Shown here: positions 6,827 to 12,525 of the stretch, one piece after another
Numbering within the stretch: position 1 is the first letter of the stretch
Layout: every line of letters begins with the position of its first letter
DNA from: Muricomes sp.
Lineage (GTDB): Bacteria; Bacillota; Clostridia; Lachnospirales; Lachnospiraceae
Assembly: GCA_020024675.1 (NCBI GenBank)
Contig: JAHHTM010000018.1
Coordinates: forward strand, 1-12,525
Direction of reading: 5' to 3'
Length of the DNA stretch: 12,525 bases
The notes under the pieces: model-generated
What the model saw: only the letters and a program-made list of their open reading frames with translations
Database searches by the model: none
What the model was told of the DNA's origin: nothing
Program-made: the position numbers and the translations under genes

Positions 6827-7744
6827 ATGAAAAAATTATTATTTATTTATAATCCAAATGCGGGAACAGGGGTTTTAAAACCGAAACTTTCAGATGTTAT
6901 TGACATTTTTGTAAAGTCAGGATATGATGTTACGGTTTATCCTACACAGAAATATCATGATGCTTATGCAAAGACAATTTCGTATACAGAAGAGTATGAT
7001 CGTGTTGTGTGTAGTGGTGGAGATGGAACGTTAGATGAAGTAGTTTCGGCCATGACAATGAGAGAAAAACAGGTTCCGATAGGTTATATTCCAACAGGCA
7101 CGACAAATGATTTTGCAAATAGTCTTCGTATTTCCAAAAATGTTCTTGAAGCTGCAGATATCGCCGCAAATGGTGTTCCATTTTCCTGTGATGTTGGAAG
7201 ATTTAATAAGGACAGATTTGTTTATATAGCGGCTTTTGGATTGTTTACAGATGTATCATACGAAACAAAGCAAAGTGTAAAAAATGTTTTAGGACATCTT
7301 GCATATGTTCTTGAGGGAACAAAACGAATTTTTAATATTCCATCATATCATATTAAAATCACTCACGATGGAGAAACCATAGAAGACAATTTTGTATTCG
7401 GTATGGTTACAAATTCAAAATCAGTAGGAGGGTTTAAGGGAATTATTGGAAAAAATGTAGTATTTGATGATGGAGAATTTGAAGTTACTTTGATCAAGAC
7501 ACCTCAAAATCCAATTGAGTTGAATGAAATCCTTGCGTCAATACTTATCAAACAAATTGATTTCAAACATATGTATACATTTAAGACAGGTAAAGTATGT
7601 TTAGAGTCAGAAGAAGAAATATCATGGACTCTGGATGGAGAATTCGGTGGAATTCATGAGGCAGTAGAGATTTGTAATGACAAGCAGGCTCTTCAGATCA
7701 TGGTTTCTCCGGAAACAATCGAAAAGATTTCAGCTTACAAATAA
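6827..7744 (+). CDS. Diacylglycerol/lipid kinase, DagK (YegS/BmrU) family
   Basis: Lipid kinase of the DAGK-catalytic superfamily, 305 aa from the ATG at 6827. Members phosphorylate diacylglycerol or related lipids using ATP at the cytoplasmic face of the membrane. In Gram-positives the DgkB type recycles the diacylglycerol released during lipoteichoic acid synthesis. Seen: NPNAG (9-13), the nucleotide-binding loop SGGDGTLDEV (63-72), PTGTTNDFA (about 89-97), a central GGFKG segment and, near the C-terminus, LDGE, where the family places a catalytic Asp. AAGGAG (6811-6816), 10 bases upstream, supports this ATG. An in-frame ATG at 6782 lies inside the crh terminator and gives a non-conserved leader, so it is rejected. 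No promoter is evident between the terminator and the start, so read-through from the crh operon is possible. The exact lipid substrate is not known from sequence. Confidence 0.9.
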   Translation: MKKLLFIYNPNAGTGVLKPKLSDVIDIFVKSGYDVTVYPTQKYHDAYAKTISYTEEYDRVVCSGGDGTLDEVVSAMTMREKQVPIGYIPTGTTNDFANSLRISKNVLEAADIAANGVPFSCDVGRFNKDRFVYIAAFGLFTDVSYETKQSVKNVLGHLAYVLEGTKRIFNIPSYHIKITHDGETIEDNFVFGMVTNSKSVGGFKGIIGKNVVFDDGEFEVTLIKTPQNPIELNEILASILIKQIDFKHMYTFKTGKVCLESEEEISWTLDGEFGGIHEAVEICNDKQALQIMVSPETIEKISAYK

Positions 7745-7765
7745 GAAAAAAATATAAAAAAAGAC

Positions 7766-7794
7766 TTGCATATTCGTGAAAGGTATAGTATAAT
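7766..7794 (+). promoter_or_regulatory. Promoter of the tRNA-Glu gene
   Basis: TTGCAT (7766-7771), a 17-base spacer and a perfect TATAAT (7789-7794), 31 bases before the tRNA 5' end. This is the expected place for a stable-RNA promoter. Confidence 0.8.
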
Positions 7795-7825
7795 AAAAGT
7801 CGCTTGTGAAAGTAATATGAGTTAT

Positions 7826-7897
7826 GGCTCCGTGGTCAAGCGGTCAAGACGCTAGCCTCTCACGCTGGAATCAGGGGTTCGATTCCCCTCGGAGTCA
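7826..7897 (+). tRNA. tRNA-Glu (anticodon CUC)
   Basis: A complete 72-nt cloverleaf. The acceptor stem is GGCTCCG/CGGAGTC with one G-T pair; the D-arm is GTC/GAC with GG in the loop. The anticodon stem CTAGC/GCTGG encloses loop CTCTCAC, giving anticodon CTC, which reads the Glu codon GAG. The variable region is four bases (AATC), and the T-arm is AGGGG-TTCGATT-CCCCT. The discriminator base is A. The next bases are CTA, so the 3' CCA is not encoded and must be added by the CCA-adding enzyme. The gene stands alone with its own promoter and terminator. It reads only GAG, so a UUC isoacceptor is expected elsewhere. Confidence 0.96.
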
Positions 7898-7904
7898 CTA
7901 TCGG

Positions 7905-7940
7905 ATACCATGAATCTTAATTGATTCGTGGTATTTTTTT
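7905..7940 (+). terminator. Intrinsic terminator after tRNA-Glu
   Basis: A 12-bp stem (ATACCATGAATC at 7905-7916 with GATTCGTGGTAT at 7923-7934, one G-T pair), a 6-base loop, and a run of seven T residues (7934-7940). It begins 8 bases after the mature tRNA end. Confidence 0.92.
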
Positions 7941-7968
7941 GCTGTGCAGAAATGAGAAAAAATATAAT
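7939..7968 (+). promoter_or_regulatory. Weak candidate second promoter upstream of fba
   Basis: TTGCTG (7939-7944), an 18-base spacer and a perfect TATAAT (7963-7968). Only half of the -35 box fits and it overlaps the T-tract of the tRNA terminator. It could be an upstream start for fba or chance in A+T-rich DNA. Confidence 0.25.
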
Positions 7969-8022
7969 AAAGGAAAATTAAATTTATTAATAAGATTGTC
8001 TGGAACAAATAAATGATATTTG

Positions 8023-8051
8023 TTGTATTTTCTTTTTTAATACGATATAAT
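8023..8051 (+). promoter_or_regulatory. Main promoter of fba
   Basis: TTGTAT (8023-8028), a 17-base spacer and a perfect TATAAT (8046-8051). Transcription would start near 8058, giving a leader of about 60 bases before the fba ATG. The leader holds only a 4-bp potential hairpin near 8079-8092; no riboswitch was recognised. The rest of the tRNA-fba gap is A+T-rich with nothing else recognised. Confidence 0.75.
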
Positions 8052-8117
8052 AGATAAAGATTTTAAACTAATGTATATACGGGTAAAACCGTTGGTATGA
8101 ATTGGAGGTATTAAAAT

Positions 8118-8984
8118 ATGTTAGTATCAGCAAAAGAAATGCTTAAGAAAGCAAAAGCTGGCCATTATGCAGTAGGACAGTTCAATATTAACAATCTTGA
8201 GTGGACAAAATCTATTTTAACAGCAGCACAGGAGTGTAATTCACCTGTAATTTTAGGTGTATCAGAAGGTGCTGGTAAATATATGACAGGATACAAAACT
8301 GTTGTAGGTATGGTAAATGGAATGATCGAAGAGATGGGAATCACAGTGCCAGTAGCTCTTCACCTTGATCATGGTAGTTATGAGGGATGTCTTAAATGTG
8401 TAGAGGCAGGCTTTTCTTCTATCATGTTTGACGGATCACATTATCCAATCGAAGAAAACATAGCTAAAACAAAAGAGCTTGTTGCTATTGTAAAAGAAAA
8501 AGGAATGTCACTTGAAGCAGAAGTTGGAGCTATCGGTGGAGAAGAAGACGGAGTAGTAGGAAAGGGAGAATGTGCAGATCCAGAAGAATGTAAGATGATC
8601 GCAGACCTTGGAATTGATTTCCTTGCAGCAGGAATCGGTAACATTCATGGAAAATATCCAGATAACTGGGAAGGATTAAGCTTTGAAACTCTTGACGCTA
8701 TTCAGAAACGTACAGGTGATATGCCACTTGTACTTCATGGTGGTACAGGTATTCCAGAAGATATGATCAAAAAAGCAATCGATCTTGGTGTAGCTAAGAT
8801 CAATGTAAATACAGAGTGTCAGCTTGCATTTGCAGCAGCTACACGTAAATACATTGAAGCAGGTAAAGATTTAGAAGGAAAAGGATTTGATCCACGTAAA
8901 CTTCTTAAATCAGGTGCAGATGCAATCATTGATACTGTAAAAGAAAAGATGGAATTATTCGGTTCAGTAGGAAAAGCTGAATAA
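8118..8984 (+). CDS. fba: Class II fructose-1,6-bisphosphate aldolase
   Basis: Zinc-dependent aldolase that reversibly splits fructose-1,6-bisphosphate into dihydroxyacetone phosphate and glyceraldehyde-3-phosphate, in the cytoplasm. The 288 residues show the class II signatures. LHLDHG (81-86) has catalytic Asp84 and zinc ligand His85. SLEAEVGAIGGEED (131-144) contains a metal-site Glu. GNIHGKY has zinc ligand His177, HGGTG (207-211) contains the third zinc His207, and KINVNTE (227-233) contacts phosphate. Length and motifs fit the short FbaA type of Firmicutes. Tagatose-bisphosphate aldolase is a close relative, but the solitary housekeeping context favours FBP. GGAGG (8104-8108) precedes the ATG by 9 bases. 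Codons look highly adapted, as expected for an abundant enzyme. It has its own promoter and a strong terminator, so it is mainly monocistronic. Confidence 0.95.
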   Translation: MLVSAKEMLKKAKAGHYAVGQFNINNLEWTKSILTAAQECNSPVILGVSEGAGKYMTGYKTVVGMVNGMIEEMGITVPVALHLDHGSYEGCLKCVEAGFSSIMFDGSHYPIEENIAKTKELVAIVKEKGMSLEAEVGAIGGEEDGVVGKGECADPEECKMIADLGIDFLAAGIGNIHGKYPDNWEGLSFETLDAIQKRTGDMPLVLHGGTGIPEDMIKKAIDLGVAKINVNTECQLAFAAATRKYIEAGKDLEGKGFDPRKLLKSGADAIIDTVKEKMELFGSVGKAE

Positions 8985-8996
8985 GAAGATCTTACA

Positions 8997-9035
8997 TAAG
9001 GCGTTTCAAGTAATTGAAATGCCTTATTTTGTTTT
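8997..9035 (+). terminator. Intrinsic terminator after fba
   Basis: A 13-bp stem with one G-T pair (8997-9009 with 9014-9026), a GTAA tetraloop, then TTTTGTTTT (9027-9035). It begins 13 bases after the fba stop. It lies only 34 bases before the glnN ATG. Confidence 0.92.
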
Positions 9036-9041
9036 CATAAA
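9014..9041 (+). promoter_or_regulatory. Candidate glnN promoter overlapping the fba terminator
   Basis: TTGAAA (9014-9019), a 16-base spacer and CATAAA (9036-9041). The -35 box is the start of the descending arm of the fba terminator, and the -10 box follows its T-tract. A start near 9048 would leave a leader of about 20 bases with the ribosome binding site AAAGGAA (9057-9063). The -10 match is 4 of 6. I see no better promoter in the 85 bases between the genes. Confidence 0.35.
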
Positions 9042-9069
9042 GGTACAGGCAGGAAGAAAGGAATAGAAT

Positions 9070-11184
9070 ATGAACAGGGAAATGGTGAATGTTGCAGAAA
9101 TTTTTGGGGAAAACGTTTTTAATGATGCTGTGATGCAGGAACGTTTGCCGAAAAAAGTATATCACAATTTGAAAAAGACCATAGAAGAGGGAAAAGAACT
9201 TGATCTTGAAACAGCAGATGTCATTGCACATGAAATGAAAGAATGGGCAATTGAAAAAGGAGCTACTCATTATACACACTGGTTCCAGCCATTGACCGGT
9301 GTAACAGCTGAAAAACATGACTCATTTATTTCAGCACCTCTTCCAAATGGAAAAGTATTGATGAGCTTTTCAGGAAAGGAACTTATCAAGGGAGAGCCTG
9401 ATGCATCATCATTTCCATCAGGAGGACTTCGTGCAACTTTTGAAGCAAGGGGGTATACTGCATGGGATTGTACTTCACCTGCATTTGTAAGAAAAGATGC
9501 AGCAGGTGCAACACTTTGTATTCCAACAGCATTTTGTTCTTACAAAGGAGAAGCACTGGATCTTAAGACACCTTTGCTTCGATCTATGGAGGCAGTAGGA
9601 ACACAGGCGCTTAGGCTGCTTCGTCTTTTCGGAAATACAACATCGAAAAAGGTAACACCATCTGTAGGACCGGAACAGGAATATTTTCTTGTAGATGCCA
9701 AGACATTTCAGCAGAGAAAAGACCTCATTTATACCGGGAGAACACTGTTTGGAGCAATGCCACCAAAAGGGCAGGAACTAGATGACCATTATTTTGGAAC
9801 AATTCGCCAAAGAGTTGCATCGTTTATGAAAGATGTAAATGAAGAGTTATGGAAAGTCGGAGTAACAGCAAAGACACAGCATAATGAGACTGCTCCAGCT
9901 CAGCATGAACTGGCACCAATCTATGCGCCAGCCAATATAGCGGTAGATCATAACCAGCTCATCATGCAGACTTTAAAAAGGGTAGCTAGTCAGCACGGAA
10001 TGAAGTGTCTTCTTCATGAAAAACCATTTGCAGGAGTCAATGGTTCTGGTAAACATAATAACTGGTCACTGATCACTGATGATGGAATCAATATGCTGGA
10101 GCCAGGAAAAACACCACATGAAAACACACAATTTCTTCTTATCCTTACTTGTATTTTGAAAGCAGTAAACAGACATGCAGATCTTTTAAGAGAATCAGCA
10201 GCAGATCCGGGAAATGATCATCGTCTTGGTGCAAATGAGGCACCACCGGCTATTGTTTCTGTATTTTTGGGAGAACAGTTAGAAGATGTGATCGATCAGC
10301 TTGTGAGTACGGGAGAGGCAACACATAGTCTTAACGGTGGTAAACTTGTGACAGGCGTAAAAACACTTCCTGATCTTGCAAAAGATGCGACAGACAGAAA
10401 CCGTACATCACCATTTGCATTTACAGGAAATAAATTTGAGTTCCGTATGGTTGGCTCAAGAGATTCAGTAGCTGCACCTAACGTAGTATTGAATACAATT
10501 GTTGCAGAAGCATTTTCAGAGGCATGTGAAGTGCTTGAAGCGACAGATGATTTTGAAATGGCCGTTCATGATCTTATCAAAGAATATGCGACAGAAAACC
10601 AAAAAGTTATTTTTAATGGTGATGGATACTCTGATGCGTGGGTAAAAGAAGCGGAAAGAAGAGGGCTTCCAAATCTTAAATCTATGGTGGAGGCAATTCC
10701 TGCTATGACATCAGATAAAGCAGTTGCTTTATTTGAGAAATACAATGTATTTACAAAAGCAGAGTTGGAATCAAGAGCTGAAATTCAGTATGAGACTTAT
10801 TCAAAAGCAATTAACATTGAAGCGCGTACAATGATCGACATGGCAAGCAAGCAGGTAATTCCGGCAGTGATGGGATACACAAAGACACTGGCAGATACGG
10901 TGATCGCTGTGAAGAATGCAGGAGCGGATGCTTTTGTGCAGTCTGAGATTCTTACTGATGTAACTAAACTTTTAAAAGAATCAAAAACAGCATTGGAGGA
11001 ACTCATCAAAGTAACGGAGCAGGCATCTAAAATTGATGGATTTGAAGAGCAGGCTCGTTACTATCATTTTGATGTTGTTCCGGCTATGGAAAGTCTTCGT
11101 GCTCCGGTTGATGCACTGGAAATGATCGTAGATAAAGAAGTATGGCCGATGCCATCCTATGGGGATCTGATTTTTGAAGTTTAA
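9070..11184 (+). CDS. glnN: Type III glutamine synthetase (GSIII)
   Basis: ATP-dependent synthesis of glutamine from glutamate and ammonia, the entry of ammonia into metabolism. At 704 aa it is much longer than GSI (~450-470) and fits the GSIII (GlnN) family of Bacteroides, Clostridia and cyanobacteria. The core active-site motifs are recognisable. VGPEQEYFLVD (about 199-209) and HNETAPAQHELAP (about 271-283) supply metal-binding Glu/His residues. GVNGSGKHNNWSL (about 322-334) is the ATP/glutamate region, followed by RLGANEAPP and NRTSPFAFTGNKFEFR (about 444-459). An N-terminal extension (1-~140) and a C-terminal helical region (~560-704) are typical of GSIII. AAAGGAA ends 6 bases before the ATG. 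No P-II, GlnR or glutamine-riboswitch element is recognisable upstream. Expression may come from a promoter overlapping the fba terminator or from read-through. A bidirectional terminator follows. Confidence 0.95.
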   Translation: MNREMVNVAEIFGENVFNDAVMQERLPKKVYHNLKKTIEEGKELDLETADVIAHEMKEWAIEKGATHYTHWFQPLTGVTAEKHDSFISAPLPNGKVLMSFSGKELIKGEPDASSFPSGGLRATFEARGYTAWDCTSPAFVRKDAAGATLCIPTAFCSYKGEALDLKTPLLRSMEAVGTQALRLLRLFGNTTSKKVTPSVGPEQEYFLVDAKTFQQRKDLIYTGRTLFGAMPPKGQELDDHYFGTIRQRVASFMKDVNEELWKVGVTAKTQHNETAPAQHELAPIYAPANIAVDHNQLIMQTLKRVASQHGMKCLLHEKPFAGVNGSGKHNNWSLITDDGINMLEPGKTPHENTQFLLILTCILKAVNRHADLLRESAADPGNDHRLGANEAPPAIVSVFLGEQLEDVIDQLVSTGEATHSLNGGKLVTGVKTLPDLAKDATDRNRTSPFAFTGNKFEFRMVGSRDSVAAPNVVLNTIVAEAFSEACEVLEATDDFEMAVHDLIKEYATENQKVIFNGDGYSDAWVKEAERRGLPNLKSMVEAIPAMTSDKAVALFEKYNVFTKAELESRAEIQYETYSKAINIEARTMIDMASKQVIPAVMGYTKTLADTVIAVKNAGADAFVQSEILTDVTKLLKESKTALEELIKVTEQASKIDGFEEQARYYHFDVVPAMESLRAPVDALEMIVDKEVWPMPSYGDLIFEV

Positions 11185-11187
11185 AGG

Positions 11188-11231
11188 AAAAAATTCCGTA
11201 AGCTGTGTAAGACAGCATACGGAATTTTTTT
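11188..11231. terminator. Bidirectional terminator between glnN and the response regulator
   Basis: A long inverted repeat: AAAAAATTCCGTA (11188-11200) with TACGGAATTTTTT (11218-11230), continued inward past an A-A mismatch by GCTGT/ACAGC around a GTAAG loop. The A-run on one side and T-run on the other provide U-tracts for both directions. It should stop glnN (+) and the convergent regulator (-), whose stop codon lies in its outer edge. Confidence 0.92.
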
Positions 11232-12525
11232 ATGTAAAGGATTTTTGTGAGTATTCTTTTGGAGAAAGTCCATAGATTTTTTTAAACCGTTTGCTAAAAT
11301 AATAAACATCAGAAAATCCTACTAAATCAGCAACTTCTGATACAAGATAGGAGTGAGTTTGTAAAAGTTTTGTGGCATGATCCATGCGAATTTGGGTTAT
11401 GTACTGCAAAATAGATATTTGATAAACGTTTTTAAAAACAGTTCCCAAATAAGAAGCGTTAAAATTTAGTGCTTCGGAAATATTTGCTACATTAAGATTT
11501 GGGTGGGTATAATTTTCGTCAATATAGTGTGCTGTTTTTTGAGCGAGAATTAAATCAGAAGGTAGTACTTCGTATTTGTCTAAACATTGTTCAGAATATG
11601 ATATCAACAATTCTTGAAGAGCGGAAAGACTATATTCTTCTTCTATGATGTTATTACAAAAATCATTAATAGACTCAGTCAGATTTTTAGGAACCTCATA
11701 ATGCAAGTGAAAAGAGAGAAACATTTCATGGATAAAATATTGTAGAAATACTGGATTCTTTTCTTTCTTGATTGTTTGAAACCAATTATTTATATACTCA
11801 TATATCTTTGCTTTGTTTTGTGTTTGAATTAAGAGAATAATGTTTTCACGCACGGATGTCAAAGGTCTGGTAAACTCAGAAATACCTGATAAAGTGTGTT
11901 CTACTACTAAATTAGAGCCAGAAGAGAAGAATCTTTGATCTAGTCCTTTTAGTGCACTATAATAAAAAGGCTCCCAGTCATCGTTAATGCAGAAAATATT
12001 ATTTAAAGACATAAAAATATAGTCTGTCATATCCTCTAAAAATTGAATTAAATGGCTGCCAAGAACGGAAACAGGATCTTTGGTAGTCAAAAAACATTGG
12101 AGCATGTAGATATGTTCTGATTCTTGTATAAATTCACAATTCATTCCTAGATGCTTTAGTAAATCTTTAAGTGCTAAGACGGGTGAATTTGTTGGAGCTT
12201 GCGTATAAAAACCAATGAACAGGGAATAGTGGTATTGAGAAAATTCCGCATATTCTTGAATTAAATCAGAATATGACAGTAGTTTTTTTCGTACTTTCAT
12301 CAGTGAAATACAGCGATTGTAATGCAGTTTTATGTCGAGTTTATGTTGAATTTCAGCTTCTTCTTTAATGGCTTGAGCACATTCAAATAAAACCTGTTTT
12401 AAATGTTCCTGCTTTATAGGCTTGAGAAGATAATCGAATGTACAGGCTCGAATTGCTGCTCTCATATATTCAAAATTATTATATCCGGATAAAATAATGA
12501 CTTTAATTTTAGGATAGTGATCTTT
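11230..12525 (-). CDS. YesN/AraC-type response regulator (N-terminus outside window)
   Basis: The frame is open to the last base of the window, so the ATG at 12465 is internal and the gene is truncated by the window edge; 431 residues are visible. The first ~55 are the second half of a CheY-like receiver domain. They include VIILSGYNNFEYMRAAI, with the Ser that follows beta-4, and FDYLLKPI with the conserved Lys-Pro; the phosphorylated Asp lies upstream and is not seen. A ~250-residue middle region of no recognised fold follows. The last ~100 residues are an AraC/XylS double helix-turn-helix (NVANISEALNFNASYLGTVF ... VADLVGFSDVYYFSKRFKK, ending GLSPKEYSQK). Such proteins usually pair with a membrane histidine kinase and control sugar-uptake genes next to them; a partner kinase or ABC transporter upstream (beyond 12525) is inferred. 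The gene ends in the terminator shared with glnN. Confidence 0.92.
   Translation of the reverse strand, partial: KDHYPKIKVIILSGYNNFEYMRAAIRACTFDYLLKPIKQEHLKQVLFECAQAIKEEAEIQHKLDIKLHYNRCISLMKVRKKLLSYSDLIQEYAEFSQYHYSLFIGFYTQAPTNSPVLALKDLLKHLGMNCEFIQESEHIYMLQCFLTTKDPVSVLGSHLIQFLEDMTDYIFMSLNNIFCINDDWEPFYYSALKGLDQRFFSSGSNLVVEHTLSGISEFTRPLTSVRENIILLIQTQNKAKIYEYINNWFQTIKKEKNPVFLQYFIHEMFLSFHLHYEVPKNLTESINDFCNNIIEEEYSLSALQELLISYSEQCLDKYEVLPSDLILAQKTAHYIDENYTHPNLNVANISEALNFNASYLGTVFKNVYQISILQYITQIRMDHATKLLQTHSYLVSEVADLVGFSDVYYFSKRFKKIYGLSPKEYSQKSFT

Noticed and set aside
8058..8117. Riboswitch or T-box in the fba leader
   Set aside because: The leader is about 60 bases with only a 4-bp hairpin (ACGG/CCGT), too small for any riboswitch class I recognise and without a T-box sequence.
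8992..9318. 108-codon Cys/Phe-rich minus-strand frame over the fba terminator and the glnN start
   Set aside because: It runs through a terminator hairpin and the conserved glnN N-terminus, and its Phe/Cys-rich composition reflects antisense of A+T-rich coding DNA.
1..12525. Mobile elements, CRISPR arrays, prophage or defence systems
   Set aside because: No transposase, integrase or Cas-like protein, no regularly spaced repeats and no flanking direct repeats were seen. All gaps over 100 bases are explained by promoters, terminators or the tRNA.

Overview
The window looks like an ordinary housekeeping stretch of chromosome from an A+T-rich, Gram-positive, spore-forming-type Firmicute. The best guess is Clostridia, family Lachnospiraceae. 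This rests on the protein families (WhiA, an HPr-like Crh protein, a type III glutamine synthetase, a class II aldolase, a SPOR-domain amidase), on strong AGGAG-type ribosome binding sites, and on TTG.../TATAAT promoters and U-tract hairpin terminators. The genus cannot be fixed without a database search. I saw no mobile element, CRISPR array, prophage or toxin-antitoxin pair.

Layout. Positions 1-1289 (+) hold the 3' part of glmM, closed by a strong terminator. A convergent minus-strand block follows: a CwlC-like N-acetylmuramoyl-L-alanine amidase (1342-2106) and a CNNM/CorC 'hemolysin-family' membrane protein (2206-3543), separated by a terminator and a promoter. A divergent intergenic region (3556-3710) carries one recognisable promoter for each direction. 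Positions 3711-6725 (+) form a tight operon, murB-rapZ-whiA-crh, with gaps or overlaps of 1, 15 and -4 bases, ending in a terminator. A lipid/diacylglycerol kinase (6827-7744) starts just behind that terminator. A stand-alone tRNA-Glu(CUC) with its own promoter and terminator (7766-7940), the class II fructose-bisphosphate aldolase gene fba (8118-8984) and the type III glutamine synthetase gene glnN (9070-11184) follow. A bidirectional terminator separates glnN from a convergent YesN/AraC-type response regulator (11230 to the window end), whose N-terminus lies outside.

How the genes fit together. Much of the left half concerns the cell envelope. GlmM makes glucosamine-1-phosphate for UDP-GlcNAc, MurB makes UDP-MurNAc, and the amidase cuts peptidoglycan. 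RapZ and WhiA are regulatory proteins whose relatives are tied to amino-sugar sensing and to division/envelope control. The crh product has Asp at position 15, where HPr has the phosphorylated His, but keeps Ser46, so it should act in carbon signalling rather than sugar transport. The right half is central carbon (fba) and nitrogen (glnN) metabolism.

No clearly new system is visible. The points most worth a second look are the Asp15 Crh variant, a sigma-K-like promoter in front of the signal-peptide-less amidase, the absence of a yvcK gene between rapZ and whiA, and several places where a terminator is interleaved with the next gene's likely promoter or start. All promoter and terminator calls were made by reading the sequence, without computed scores.
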